DNA of 64,000 bases from Hyphomicrobium_A sp963745205 (GTDB taxonomy: Bacteria > Pseudomonadota > Alphaproteobacteria > Rhizobiales > Hyphomicrobiaceae). The position numbers and the translations under genes were made by a program. The notes beneath the pieces are model-generated. The model saw only the letters and a list, made by a program, of their open reading frames with translations. It made no database searches and had not been told where the DNA came from. The stretch is taken from NCBI GenBank assembly GCA_963745205.1, contig CAVUWX010000010.1, forward strand, positions 1 through 64,000, read 5' to 3'. This document shows positions 27,071 through 36,068 of the stretch, in pieces; position 1 is the first letter of the stretch; the number at the start of each line of letters is the position of its first letter.

Positions 27071-27439
27071 ATGATCCAGATGGAGACAAATCTCGACGTC
27101 GCCGACAATTCGGGCGCGCGCCGCGTTCAGTGCATCAAGGTGCTGGGCGGGTCGAAGCGCAAGTACGCCACCGTCGGCGACACCATCGTCGTGTCGGTGA
27201 AGGAGGCGATCCCGAAGGGCCGCGTGAAGAAGGGGCAAGTGATGAAGGCCGTGGTGGTGCGCACCGCCAAGGGCGTGCGCCGTCCCGACGGCTCGCTCAT
27301 TCGCTTCGACCGCAACGCTGCCGTGCTGATCAACCCGCAAGGTGAGCCGGTCGGCACCCGCATTTTCGGACCGGTAACGCGCGAGCTCAGGGCCAAGAAC
27401 CACATGAAGATCGTGTCTCTCGCGCCGGAGGTGCTGTGA
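27071..27439 (+). CDS. rplN: 50S ribosomal protein L14
   Basis: 122 residues, exactly the family length, from ATG 27071 (MIQMETNLDVADNSGARRV). Conserved IRFDRNAAVLINPQGEPVGTRIF. It forms intersubunit bridge contacts. An 82-bp gap separates it from rpsQ, the longest spacer inside the operon; an internal promoter is possible but not evident. Confidence 0.97.
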   Translation: MIQMETNLDVADNSGARRVQCIKVLGGSKRKYATVGDTIVVSVKEAIPKGRVKKGQVMKAVVVRTAKGVRRPDGSLIRFDRNAAVLINPQGEPVGTRIFGPVTRELRAKNHMKIVSLAPEVL

Positions 27440-27765
27440 TGGCGTCGCTGAAGATCAAGAAGGGCGACCACGTCATCGTGGTCACCGGCCGCGACAAGGG
27501 CAAGCACGGCGAGGTCGTCGAGATGCGGCCCAACGAAGGCCGCGCCATCGTGCGCGGCGTCAACGTCGTGCGCCGGCATCAGCGCCAGACGGCGGCGCAG
27601 GAGGGCGGCATCGTCTCCAAGGAGGCGCCGATCCAAATTTCCAACCTCGCGCTCGAGGACCCCAAGGACGGCAAACCGACGCGGGTCGGCTTCAAGTTCC
27701 TCGAGGACGGCACGAAAGTTCGCTTCGCCAAGCGCTCGGGCGAAGTCATTCCGGAGAAACGATGA
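27439..27765 (+). CDS. rplX: 50S ribosomal protein L24
   Basis: 108 residues from ATG 27439, overlapping the last base of rplN. KOW motif KGDHVIVVTGRDKGKHGEV at the N-terminus, then GVNVVRRHQRQT. It initiates 50S assembly. Confidence 0.96.
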   Translation: MASLKIKKGDHVIVVTGRDKGKHGEVVEMRPNEGRAIVRGVNVVRRHQRQTAAQEGGIVSKEAPIQISNLALEDPKDGKPTRVGFKFLEDGTKVRFAKRSGEVIPEKR

Positions 27766-27768
27766 GCC

Positions 27769-28512
27769 ATGGCTGACAAAGAGAAACCGGCAAAAGCGGC
27801 GGCGGGCGAGGCCCAGAAGCCGGCTGCGGACAAGGGTGCCCAAGCGCAGGCTAAGGGTGGTGCTCAAGGCGCGCAGGCTAAGGGCGGCAAGCCGGATAAG
27901 CACGGCAAGGACAAGAAGGGTGCAGCGCCCAAGGCGGCAGCGCCGCCCGCTGCGCCGCGCCCGAAGGACTACCGTCCACGCATGAAATCGCACTACGAGA
28001 AGGTGGTGCGCGAAGCCCTCTCCAAGAAGTTCGCCTACAAGAATCCGATGCAGGTGCCCAGGCTCGAGAAGATCGTGCTCAACATGGGCGTCGGCGAAGC
28101 GGTCAACGACCGCAAGAAGGTCGACAGCGCCGCGGGCGATCTCGCGCTCATCGCCGGCCAGAAGCCGATCCAGACGCGCTCGCGCAAGGCGATCGCCACC
28201 TACAAGCTGCGCGAGGGCATGCCAATCGGCGTCAAGGTGACCTTGCGCGGCGACCGCATGTACGAGTTCCTCGACCGCTTCGTGACGATCGCGCTGCCGC
28301 GCGTCAAAGACTTCCGCGGGCTGAACCCCAAGAGCTTCGACGGGCGCGGCAACTTCTCGTGCGGTCTCAAGGAGCACATCGTGTTCCCGGAGATCGACTA
28401 CGACAAGGTCGACCAGATCTGGGGCATGGACGTGATCGTGTGCACGTCGGCGCATACGGACGACGAGGCCCGCGAATTACTGCGCGCCTTCAACTTTCCA
28501 TTTCGCAGCTAG
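27769..28512 (+). CDS. rplE: 50S ribosomal protein L5 with an N-terminal extension
   Basis: 247 residues, against about 180-185 in most bacteria. Residues 1 to about 63 are a low-complexity Lys/Ala/Gly/Gln/Pro region with repeated AQAKGG units. The normal L5 starts at about residue 66 (YRPRMKSHYEKVVREAL) and contains PRLEKIVLNMGVGEA and KLREGMPIGVKVTLRG. L5 binds 5S rRNA. The ATG lies four bases after rplX and the extension is in frame throughout, so it seems real rather than a start error. Confidence 0.95.
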   Translation: MADKEKPAKAAAGEAQKPAADKGAQAQAKGGAQGAQAKGGKPDKHGKDKKGAAPKAAAPPAAPRPKDYRPRMKSHYEKVVREALSKKFAYKNPMQVPRLEKIVLNMGVGEAVNDRKKVDSAAGDLALIAGQKPIQTRSRKAIATYKLREGMPIGVKVTLRGDRMYEFLDRFVTIALPRVKDFRGLNPKSFDGRGNFSCGLKEHIVFPEIDYDKVDQIWGMDVIVCTSAHTDDEARELLRAFNFPFRS

Positions 28513-28553
28513 AGGACCTCGGGCAGATCCCGAAAGGCCTTTGGAGGATATAG

Positions 28554-28859
28554 ATGGCCAAGACCAGTTCGGTTGAGAAGAACAACATGCGGCGCAGGCT
28601 CTCCGCGCAATACGCGGAGAAGCGCAAGCGCCTGAAAGCGATCGCGAGCGACCGCAAGCGTCCGGCAGAGGAGCGCTTCGCGGCGCGCATCAAGCTCGCC
28701 GAGATGCCTCGCAACTCCTCGCCGACGCGCATCAGGAACCGCTGCGAGATCACCGGTCGCTCGCGCGCCTACTACCGGAAGCTAAGAATGTGCCGCAACC
28801 AGCTTCGGGATCTTGCGAGCCAGGGGCTCATCCCGGGCATGACCAAGTCGAGCTGGTAA
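28554..28859 (+). CDS. rpsN: 30S ribosomal protein S14
   Basis: 101 residues, the long zinc-independent form. Conserved end RNRCEITGRSRAYYRKLRMC...LRDLASQGLIPGMTKSSW. A GGAGG site precedes it. Confidence 0.97.
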   Translation: MAKTSSVEKNNMRRRLSAQYAEKRKRLKAIASDRKRPAEERFAARIKLAEMPRNSSPTRIRNRCEITGRSRAYYRKLRMCRNQLRDLASQGLIPGMTKSSW

Positions 28860-28871
28860 GGGAAGAGAACG

Positions 28872-29270
28872 ATGTCCATCAACGATCCCTTGGGCGACAT
28901 GCTCACGCGCATCCGTAACGCGCAGATGCGGCGGCGCCCCAAAGTGGTGACGCCCGCCTCCAACATTCGCGGGCGTGTGCTCGATGTGCTGGCGGAGGAA
29001 GGCTATATCCGCGGCTACACGCGCGTCGAGCAGAAGGGCGCGCTCCCGACTTTCGAGATCGAGCTCAAGTACTACAATGGCCAGCCGGCCATCCGCGAGA
29101 TCAAGCGGGTCTCGACGCCGGGGCGGCGCGTCTATTCGCCGGTCCGCGATCTCCCCACCGTCGCCAACGGTCTCGGCGTCGCCATCCTGTCGACGCCGAA
29201 GGGCGTGATGTCGGACTCGAAGGCGCGGGAAGAGAACGTCGGCGGAGAGATCCTCTGCAGCATTTTCTAG
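28872..29270 (+). CDS. rpsH: 30S ribosomal protein S8
   Basis: 132 residues. MSINDPLGDMLTRIRNAQMRR and the C-terminal GVMSDSKAREENVGGEILCSIF with the conserved Ser/Gly loop. It binds 16S helix 21 and, in enteric bacteria, represses the spc operon. Confidence 0.97.
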   Translation: MSINDPLGDMLTRIRNAQMRRRPKVVTPASNIRGRVLDVLAEEGYIRGYTRVEQKGALPTFEIELKYYNGQPAIREIKRVSTPGRRVYSPVRDLPTVANGLGVAILSTPKGVMSDSKAREENVGGEILCSIF

Positions 29271-29315
29271 ATGAACACCCCGGGCGCCGCTCGGGTCTTA
29301 GAGGTTTGAACGCCA

Positions 29316-29858
29316 ATGTCGCGCATCGGTAAACGAGCCGTCCCCGTCCCCTCCAACGTGACGGCGACCGTCACGGGACGCACCGTCAAGATGAAAGGGC
29401 CGAAGGGAGAGCTCTCCTTCACGGTGCCCGAGGAGATCAAGGTGGAGAAGGGCGCCGCCGGCATCGAGCTGTCGACGGTCGAGGACACCAAGATGGCCCG
29501 CAGCATGTGGGGCATGTCGCGCACGATGGTGGCGAACCTCGTGCACGGCGTGACCACCGGCTACTCGCGCACGCTCGAGATCCAGGGCGTCGGCTTCCGC
29601 GCCGCCATGAAGGGCAAGGACCAGCTGCAACTCAACATCGGCTTTTCCCACGACGTCGTTCACAAGATTCCGACCGGCGTCGAGGTTAAGGTGGCGGGCG
29701 CCAAGCAGGAAATTATCACCGTGTCCGGCATCGACGCGCAGCTCGTCGGACAGGTGGCAGCCAACATCCGCGCCTCGCGGCCGCCCGAGCCCTACCAGGG
29801 CAAGGGCATCCGCTACCAGGGCGAGTACATCTTCCGCAAGGAAGGCAAGAAGAAGTAA
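29316..29858 (+). CDS. rplF: 50S ribosomal protein L6
   Basis: 180 residues. MSRIGKRAVPVPSNV, YSRTLEIQGVGFRA and the C-terminal rRNA-binding RPPEPYQGKGIRYQGE. It lies near the sarcin-ricin loop and L7/L12 stalk base. Confidence 0.97.
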   Translation: MSRIGKRAVPVPSNVTATVTGRTVKMKGPKGELSFTVPEEIKVEKGAAGIELSTVEDTKMARSMWGMSRTMVANLVHGVTTGYSRTLEIQGVGFRAAMKGKDQLQLNIGFSHDVVHKIPTGVEVKVAGAKQEIITVSGIDAQLVGQVAANIRASRPPEPYQGKGIRYQGEYIFRKEGKKK

Positions 29859-29869
29859 GGACGAAGGTC

Positions 29870-30232
29870 ATGACCGCGCTCAACACACTGTTCGATCGGC
29901 GCAAGCGGCGTGTTCGCCGCGTGCTCAGCACGCGTTCGGCGGGCCGCCCGCGCCTCTCCGTGCACCGCTCGTCGAAGCACATCTACGCGCAGGTGATCGA
30001 CGATGCGGCCGGCACGACGGTTGCCGCCGCCTCCTCGATCGAGAAGGACGTCAAGGGCTCGCTCAAGACCGGGGCCGACAAGGCGGCCGCGGCGGCCGTC
30101 GGCAAGCTCATCGCCGAGCGGGCAATCAAGGCCGGCGTCAAGGAGGTCGTGTTCGACCGCGGCGCCTATCTCTACCACGGGCGCGTGAAAGCGCTGGGCG
30201 ATGCCGCGCGCGAAGGCGGCCTGCACTTTTAG
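29870..30232 (+). CDS. rplR: 50S ribosomal protein L18
   Basis: 120 residues. Basic N-terminus, then RPRLSVHRSSKHIYAQVIDD and the C-terminal FDRGAYLYHGRVKALGDAAREGGL. It binds 5S rRNA with L5. A GTAAGGA site lies upstream. Confidence 0.97.
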   Translation: MTALNTLFDRRKRRVRRVLSTRSAGRPRLSVHRSSKHIYAQVIDDAAGTTVAAASSIEKDVKGSLKTGADKAAAAAVGKLIAERAIKAGVKEVVFDRGAYLYHGRVKALGDAAREGGLHF

Positions 30233-30247
30233 CAAGAGGATTTCATC

Positions 30248-30817
30248 GTGGCACGTCCCCAAGGAAGAGACCGCGGCCGGGATCGCGAAGATAGCGAGTT
30301 CACCGAGAAGCTCGTGCACATCAACCGCGTCGCCAAGGTCGTAAAGGGCGGCAAGCGCTTCGGCTTCGCCGCGCTCGTTGTGGTGGGCGACCTGAAGGGC
30401 CGCGTCGGGTTCGGCCACGGCAAGGCCCGCGAGGTGCCAGAGGCGATCCGCAAGGCGACGGAGGCGGCCAAGCGCGCGCTCGTCCGCGTGCCGTTGCGGG
30501 ACGCGCGCACCCTGCACCACGACAGCCACGGCCGCCATGGCGCGGGTCGCGTATTCCTGCGCTCCGCCCCCGCCGGCACCGGCATCATCGCCGGCGGCGC
30601 GATGCGCGCGGTGTTCGAGATGCTGGGCGTGCACGACGTGGTGGCGAAGTCGCTCGGCTCGACCAATCCCTACAATGTCGTGCGCGCGACCTTCGATGCC
30701 TTGAAGGGCCAGGAGAATCCGCGCGGGGTTGCGGCGCGCCGCAATAAGAAGGTGAGCGAGATCGTCTCGCGCCGCCGTGACGGCTCGGTGGCGGGCGACG
30801 CCGCCGCCGAAGCGTGA
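30248..30817 (+). CDS. rpsE: 30S ribosomal protein S5
   Basis: 189 residues from a GTG start preceded by AAGAGGA. Acidic/basic N-terminal stretch, the VVKGGKRFGFAALVVVGD double-strand RNA-binding part and the GHGKAREVPEAI motif. Its role is decoding accuracy and mRNA unwinding at the entry channel. Confidence 0.97.
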   Translation: MARPQGRDRGRDREDSEFTEKLVHINRVAKVVKGGKRFGFAALVVVGDLKGRVGFGHGKAREVPEAIRKATEAAKRALVRVPLRDARTLHHDSHGRHGAGRVFLRSAPAGTGIIAGGAMRAVFEMLGVHDVVAKSLGSTNPYNVVRATFDALKGQENPRGVAARRNKKVSEIVSRRRDGSVAGDAAAEA

Positions 30818-30848
30818 TCCGCGAGCTGATTTCAGGGGACCATGTGCC

Positions 30849-31064
30849 ATGGCTGAGAAGAAGACGCTGAAGGTGCAGCAGATCGCGAGCCCCGCGCGCC
30901 GCGCGGAGATCCAGGCGCAGACGCTGCGCGGCTTGGGCCTCGGCAAGATGCACCGCGTTCGCACGCTGGAGGATACCGCCGCCGTCCGCGGCATGATCAA
31001 CAAGATTAGCCACCTCGTGCGCATCGTGAACGAGCGCGCGGGTAAGCCGGCGAAGAAGGCCTGA
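30849..31064 (+). CDS. rpmD: 50S ribosomal protein L30
   Basis: 71 residues from ATG 30849. KTLKVQQIASPARRAEIQAQ, the conserved LGLGKMHRVRTLEDT and INKISHLVRI. Small 50S surface protein. Confidence 0.95.
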   Translation: MAEKKTLKVQQIASPARRAEIQAQTLRGLGLGKMHRVRTLEDTAAVRGMINKISHLVRIVNERAGKPAKKA

Positions 31065-31077
31065 AGGATCAAGTCCG

Positions 31078-31641
31078 ATGCAGCTCAACGAGATCAAGGA
31101 TAAGCACGGCGCCCGCAAATTCCGCGTGCGCATCGGCCGCGGTATCGGCTCGGGCGTCGGCAAGACCGGCGGCCGCGGCGGGAAGGGCCAGACGGCACGC
31201 ACCGGCGTCGCGCTCGGCGGCTTCGAGGGCGGCCAGATGCCGTTGCATCGGCGCCTGCCCAAGCGCGGCTTCAACAAGTGGCGCCGCAAGGACTACAACG
31301 AGATCAACATCGGGACGTTGCAGCAGGCAATCGACGACAAGCGGCTCGACGGATCAAAGCCCGTTGATGCGGCGGCCCTCGTCGCAGCGGGATTGCTGCG
31401 TCGGGGCAGGGACGGCCTGCGCCTGCTCGGCGGCGGTGAGATCAAGGCCAAGCTTTCGCTGACGGTCGACCATGCCACGGCCTCGGCCAAGGCGGCGATC
31501 GAGAAGGCCGGCGGGTCGATCAAGCTCATCGAGAAGAAGGTGCTGCCGGCGGACGAGGCCAAGCGCAAGAAGACCGCCGCCAAGAAGGGAAATGCGACTA
31601 ATTCGGGCAAGAAGGCCACGAGCGCGCCGGACGAGGAGTAG
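31078..31641 (+). CDS. rplO: 50S ribosomal protein L15 with an extended C-terminus
   Basis: 187 residues, about 40 more than E. coli L15, the surplus being a Lys/Ala-rich tail. Conserved RIGRGIGSGVGKTGGRGGKG and GGQMPLHRRLPKRGF. A late 50S assembly protein. It directly precedes secY, as in nearly all bacteria. Confidence 0.96.
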   Translation: MQLNEIKDKHGARKFRVRIGRGIGSGVGKTGGRGGKGQTARTGVALGGFEGGQMPLHRRLPKRGFNKWRRKDYNEINIGTLQQAIDDKRLDGSKPVDAAALVAAGLLRRGRDGLRLLGGGEIKAKLSLTVDHATASAKAAIEKAGGSIKLIEKKVLPADEAKRKKTAAKKGNATNSGKKATSAPDEE

Positions 31642-31760
31642 CTTCGGGCCCGAAAGAGCTGGCATTGCCGCGTGTGGGGCGGGCCACCATCTTAGCCGGG
31701 GAGACAGCAGGGGGCGAAGCGCGCTAGCGCCAAGGCGCGACCGCCGGGAGAAAGCGAACC

Positions 31761-33113
31761 ATGGTATCCGCAGCCGAGCAGCTTGCCGCTAACCTGAACT
31801 TCGGCGCCTTCGCCAAGGCCGAGGATCTGAAGCGGCGCATCTATTTCACCCTCGGCGCCCTCGTCGTCTATCGCTTCGGCACCTTCATCCCGTTGCCCGG
31901 CATAAACCCGGTCGCCTTCGCGCAGACCTTCAACGCCAACGCATCGGGCATCCTCGGCATGTTCAACATGTTCGCGGGCGGTGCGGTGCAGCGCATGGCG
32001 ATCTTCTCGCTCAACATCATGCCCTACATCTCGGCGTCGATCATCATGCAGCTCATGAGCTCCATGTCGCCGAAGCTCGAGGCCTTGAAGAAGGAGGGCG
32101 AGCAGGGACGCAAGCAGATCAACCAGTATACGCGCTACCTGACCGTGGTGCTGGCCGCGTTCCAGGCCTACGGCATCTCTATAGGCCTCGAGAGCTCGCA
32201 CAGCGCCGTCGGCCCCGTGGTCCTGGACCCCGGCTGGTTCTTCCGCATCACCACGGTGGTGACCCTCGTCGGCGGCACGCTGTTCCTGATGTGGCTGGGC
32301 GAGCAGATCACGCAGCGCGGCGTAGGCAATGGCATCTCCCTCATCATCTTCGCGGGCATCGTAGCGGGCCTGCCGTCTGCACTCGTTGGCCTGTTCGAGC
32401 TTGCGCGCACGGGCTCGCTGTCGGGCGCCCTGCTGGTCGGACTTCTGGCGCTGATGCTGTTCGTCGTCGCGGCGATCGTCTTCATGGAGCGCGCGCAGCG
32501 CCGCCTGCTGATCCAGTATCCGAAGCGCCAGGTCGGCACCCGCATGTTCCAGGGCGATTCCTCGCACCTGCCGCTGAAGCTGAACTCCTCCGGCGTGATC
32601 CCGCCGATCTTCGCCTCCTCGCTGCTGCTGCTGCCGATCACGGCGGCGCAGTTCACCGCCGGTCAGGGCCCCGATTGGCTCAACACCATCGTCGCCTCGC
32701 TCGGCCGCGGTCAACCGCTGCACATCGTGCTCTACGTGGCGCTGATCGTGTTCTTCGCCTTCTTCTACACGGCGGTCGTGTTCAACCCCAAGGACACCGC
32801 GGACAACCTGCGCAAGTATGGCGGCTTCCTACCGGGCATCCGCCCCGGCGAGAAGACGGCCGAATACATCGACTACGTGCTTACCCGCATCACCGTCGTC
32901 GGTGCCATCTACCTCGCGGCGGTTTGCGTTCTGCCCGAGCTTCTGATTTCTTACGCTGCCGTCCCATTCTATTTCGGCGGCACGTCGCTCCTGATTGCGG
33001 TCAGCGTCACGATGGATACGGTGGCTCAGATCCAGAGCCATATGCTCGCCCACCAGTACGAAGGCCTGATCAAGAAGGCCAAGCTCAGAGGCGCATCGAG
33101 AGGACGCAGATGA
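31761..33113 (+). CDS. secY: Preprotein translocase subunit SecY
   Basis: 450 residues with ten predicted membrane segments; the channel-forming subunit. Recognisable: FIPLPGINPVAF at the start of the periplasmic plug region, SLNIMPYISASIIMQL, and the cytosolic C-terminal loop GIRPGEKTAEYIDYVLTRIT that contacts ribosome or SecA. Partner of the SecE encoded at 4420. The last bases overlap the adk start. Confidence 0.97.
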   Translation: MVSAAEQLAANLNFGAFAKAEDLKRRIYFTLGALVVYRFGTFIPLPGINPVAFAQTFNANASGILGMFNMFAGGAVQRMAIFSLNIMPYISASIIMQLMSSMSPKLEALKKEGEQGRKQINQYTRYLTVVLAAFQAYGISIGLESSHSAVGPVVLDPGWFFRITTVVTLVGGTLFLMWLGEQITQRGVGNGISLIIFAGIVAGLPSALVGLFELARTGSLSGALLVGLLALMLFVVAAIVFMERAQRRLLIQYPKRQVGTRMFQGDSSHLPLKLNSSGVIPPIFASSLLLLPITAAQFTAGQGPDWLNTIVASLGRGQPLHIVLYVALIVFFAFFYTAVVFNPKDTADNLRKYGGFLPGIRPGEKTAEYIDYVLTRITVVGAIYLAAVCVLPELLISYAAVPFYFGGTSLLIAVSVTMDTVAQIQSHMLAHQYEGLIKKAKLRGASRGRR

Positions 33114-33769
33114 ACCTCATCCTGCTGGGGCCACCCGGAGCAGGCAAAGGGACGCAAGCCGAGGCGATCACCGAAAAACGCGGTCTCGTTCAGCTTTCCA
33201 CCGGAGACATGCTGCGTCGGGCCGTGAAGGCCGGTTCCCCCATCGGGCTCGAGGCGAGCGCGGTTATGGAGGCGGGTGGCCTCGTCTCCGATCAGATCGT
33301 CATCAAGATCATCGCGGAGCGCATAGCAGCGCCCGATTGCGCCCGCGGCTTCATCCTCGACGGCTTCCCGCGTACGCTGAAGCAGGCCGCCGCTCTCGAC
33401 GTTCTCTTGGCCTCGCTCGCCAAACAGATCGACGCGGTCATCGAGCTCAAAGTGAATGACGCGGCCCTCATCGACCGCATTTCGGGACGTTATACATGCG
33501 CCAACTGCGGAGCGAGCTACCACGACACCAATTGCAAACCCAAGGTTGAGGGCGTCTGCGACCGCTGCGGTTCGAAAGACTTCGTCCGCCGCGCAGACGA
33601 CAACGCCGAGACGGTTAAGAACCGCCTCATGGCCTACTACCGCGAGACGGCCCCCTTGATCGGCTACTACTTCGCCAAGGGTAAGCTGCGCACGGTGGAC
33701 GGAATGGCCGCGATTTCAGAGGTTTCGCGGCAGATCGACGGCATTTTGGAGGGCATCAAGGCGCCTTAG
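33110..33769 (+). CDS. adk: Adenylate kinase (zinc-lid type)
   Basis: 219 residues; start ATGA overlaps the secY stop. P-loop GPPGAGKGTQ (7-16), the AMP-binding FILDGFPRTLKQA, and a long lid with Cys130, Cys133, Cys150 and Cys153 in a C-x2-C...C-x2-C zinc site. It converts ATP plus AMP to two ADP. secY-adk order is conserved in bacteria. Confidence 0.97.
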   Translation: MNLILLGPPGAGKGTQAEAITEKRGLVQLSTGDMLRRAVKAGSPIGLEASAVMEAGGLVSDQIVIKIIAERIAAPDCARGFILDGFPRTLKQAAALDVLLASLAKQIDAVIELKVNDAALIDRISGRYTCANCGASYHDTNCKPKVEGVCDRCGSKDFVRRADDNAETVKNRLMAYYRETAPLIGYYFAKGKLRTVDGMAAISEVSRQIDGILEGIKAP

Positions 33770-33789
33770 AAAAACCATTATCGGGCCAA

Positions 33790-33818
33790 TTGACGGCTGG
33801 TTATGGCTCGGTTACAAC
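33790..33818 (+). promoter_or_regulatory. Likely promoter of rpsM-rpsK-rpoA-rplQ
   Basis: TTGACG (33790-33795), a 17-bp spacer and TACAAC (33813-33818) in the 195-bp gap between adk and rpsM. Spacing is optimal and both boxes fit well, so the alpha operon may have its own promoter. Confidence 0.55.
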
Positions 33819-33964
33819 ACTCCGTTTTTTAGCGCACCTCCGAGGAGTTCCGGCCCGCGGGCAAAACGGGCTGGAAATGGTGCGTTTTTGGCGTGGGATC
33901 AGGACGGAAGCTGGCACCACTGGCTTTCCTCTAGCGGCGGCAATCAGGACTTCAGGAGAGACGT

Positions 33965-34336
33965 GTGGCCCGTATCGCAGGCGTCAACATTCCGACGCAG
34001 AAACGCGTCGTCATCGCACTTCAATATATTCATGGCATCGGTCCAAGGTTTGCGAAGGACATCTGCGCCAAGGTCGGCATTCCGGCGGAGCGCCGGGTGA
34101 GCCAGCTCACGGACGCCGAGGTCCTGCAGATCCGTGAAGCCATCGACCGCGATTACATGGTCGAGGGCGATCTGCGCCGCGAAGTGATCACCAACATCAA
34201 ACGCCTTATGGACCTTGGCTGCTATCGCGGCCTGCGCCATCGCAAGGGGCTGCCCGTTCGCGGACAACGCACGCACACCAACGCGCGCACACGCAAGGGC
34301 CCGGCCAAGGCGATCGCCGGCAAGAAGAAAGCTTGA
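33965..34336 (+). CDS. rpsM: 30S ribosomal protein S13
   Basis: 123 residues from a GTG start after AGGAGAG. MARIAGVNIPTQKRV, helix-two-turn-helix YIHGIGPRFAKDIC, and the C-terminal GQRTHTNARTRKGPAK tail that contacts P-site tRNA. First gene of the alpha operon. Confidence 0.97.
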   Translation: MARIAGVNIPTQKRVVIALQYIHGIGPRFAKDICAKVGIPAERRVSQLTDAEVLQIREAIDRDYMVEGDLRREVITNIKRLMDLGCYRGLRHRKGLPVRGQRTHTNARTRKGPAKAIAGKKKA

Positions 34337-34419
34337 TGGAATTTTTCGGGAGCGGTCGCGAGCCGCTTTCGATCATGCTTGGCGGACCGGCGCGAGCGCG
34401 GTCCTGGGAGAGTTGACGA

Positions 34420-34824
34420 ATGGCTAAAGAGCAAGTTGCGCCGCGCACCAGCAAGGTGCGCCGTCGCGAGAAGAAGAACATCACTTCGGGCGTGGCGCAC
34501 GTCAATGCCTCGTTCAACAATACGATGATCACCATCACGGATGCGCAAGGCAACACCATCGCCTGGTCGTCGTCAGGCACCAAGGGCTTCAAGGGTTCGC
34601 GCAAGTCGACGCCCTATGCCGCCCAGGTCGCGGCTGAGGACGCCGGCAAGAAGGCGATGGAGCACGGCATGAAAATCCTCGAGGTCGAGGTCTGCGGGCC
34701 GGGTTCGGGCCGCGAATCGGCGCTGCGCGCGCTGCAGTCCGTCGGGTTCCAGATCACCTCCATCCGCGACGTGACCCCTATCCCGCACAACGGCTGCCGG
34801 CCCCGCAAACGCCGGCGCGTCTAA
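34420..34824 (+). CDS. rpsK: 30S ribosomal protein S11
   Basis: 134 residues. HVNASFNNTMITITDAQGN, VCGPGSGRESALRALQ and the end PHNGCRPRKRRRV. It forms the platform with S7 and S18. It starts 83 bp after rpsM. Confidence 0.97.
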   Translation: MAKEQVAPRTSKVRRREKKNITSGVAHVNASFNNTMITITDAQGNTIAWSSSGTKGFKGSRKSTPYAAQVAAEDAGKKAMEHGMKILEVEVCGPGSGRESALRALQSVGFQITSIRDVTPIPHNGCRPRKRRRV

Positions 34825-34941
34825 CGAAGGGCGCCGGCTTGGCCGGCGCGCGGCGGTCGCGCATTGTCGGCCGCCTTGAACCCAATCTGGTGCGCCTGTG
34901 CCGCTGTCGGGGTGCAGGCATCACGCTAAGCGAGGCTCCCC

Positions 34942-35967
34942 GTGGTGAATGTTCTGCAAAAGAACTGGCAAGATCTGATCAAGCCCGGCAAGCTCGAGGT
35001 GACCTCGGGCCGCGACCGCAGCAAGGTGGCGACCGTCGTCGCCGAACCGCTCGAGCGCGGCTTCGGCATGACGCTCGGCAATGCGCTGCGCCGGGTGCTG
35101 CTGTCGTCGCTGCAGGGCGCCGCCATCAAGACCGTGCAGATCGACGGCGTGCTGCACGAGTTCTCCTCGATCCCGAGCGTGCGCGAGGATGTGACCAACA
35201 TCATCCTCAACATCAAGGAGATCGCGCTGCGTATTCACTCTGAAGGCGTGAAGCGCATGGTGCTCAAGAAGGAAGGCGGCGGCCCGGCCCGCGCCAAGGA
35301 CATCGAGGCGGGCTCCGACGTCGAGATCCTGAACCCCGAGCACGTCATCTGCACCCTCGACCAGGGCGCCTCCATCCGCATGGAGTTCACCGCCGACATC
35401 GGCAAGGGCTACGTGCCCTCGGACCGCAACCGGCCCGAGGATGCGCCCATCGGCCTCATTCCCGTGGACAGCCTCTACAGCCCGGTCAAGAAGGTCTCCT
35501 ACAAGGTCGAGAACACGCGCGAAGGCCAGATCCTCGACTACGACAAGCTGACGATGACGGTCGAGACCGATGGCTCGTTGAAGCCCGAGGATGCCGTGGC
35601 GCTTGCCGCCCGTATCCTGCAGGACCAGCTCGCCGTGTTCATCAACTTCGACGAGCCGACCAAGGCCGTCGAGGAGGCCCGCCACCCGGAGCTCGCCTTC
35701 AATGCGGCACTGCTCAAGAAGGTCGACGAGCTCGAGCTGTCGGTACGCTCCGCGAACTGCCTGAAGAACGACAACATCGTCTATATCGGCGACCTCATCC
35801 AGAAGACCGAGGCCGAGATGCTGCGCACGCCGAACTTCGGGCGCAAGTCGCTGAACGAGATCAAGGAGGTTCTGGCCTCCATGGGCCTGCACCTCGGCAT
35901 GGAAGTGCCCAACTGGCCGCCCGACAACATCGAGGAGCTGGCCAAGCGCTTCGAGGATCAGTATTGA
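34942..35967 (+). CDS. rpoA: RNA polymerase alpha subunit
   Basis: 341 residues from a GTG start. N-terminal assembly domain with LERGFGMTLGNALRRVLLSSLQGAAI, and a C-terminal DNA/activator-binding domain (about 250-320) with VRSANCLKNDNIVYIGDLIQKTE and LGRKSLNEIKE-type helices. No frameshift. It completes the polymerase core with RpoB and RpoC. Confidence 0.98.
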   Translation: MVNVLQKNWQDLIKPGKLEVTSGRDRSKVATVVAEPLERGFGMTLGNALRRVLLSSLQGAAIKTVQIDGVLHEFSSIPSVREDVTNIILNIKEIALRIHSEGVKRMVLKKEGGGPARAKDIEAGSDVEILNPEHVICTLDQGASIRMEFTADIGKGYVPSDRNRPEDAPIGLIPVDSLYSPVKKVSYKVENTREGQILDYDKLTMTVETDGSLKPEDAVALAARILQDQLAVFINFDEPTKAVEEARHPELAFNAALLKKVDELELSVRSANCLKNDNIVYIGDLIQKTEAEMLRTPNFGRKSLNEIKEVLASMGLHLGMEVPNWPPDNIEELAKRFEDQY

Positions 35968-36068
35968 GACGACGTGAGATCTTGAAGTCGAGCTGGCGAT
36001 TTCACTATTTCACGACCCAACAAAGCGAGGCCGTAGAACCTCGTCATTCGACAACGGAAGGGTAAGAC

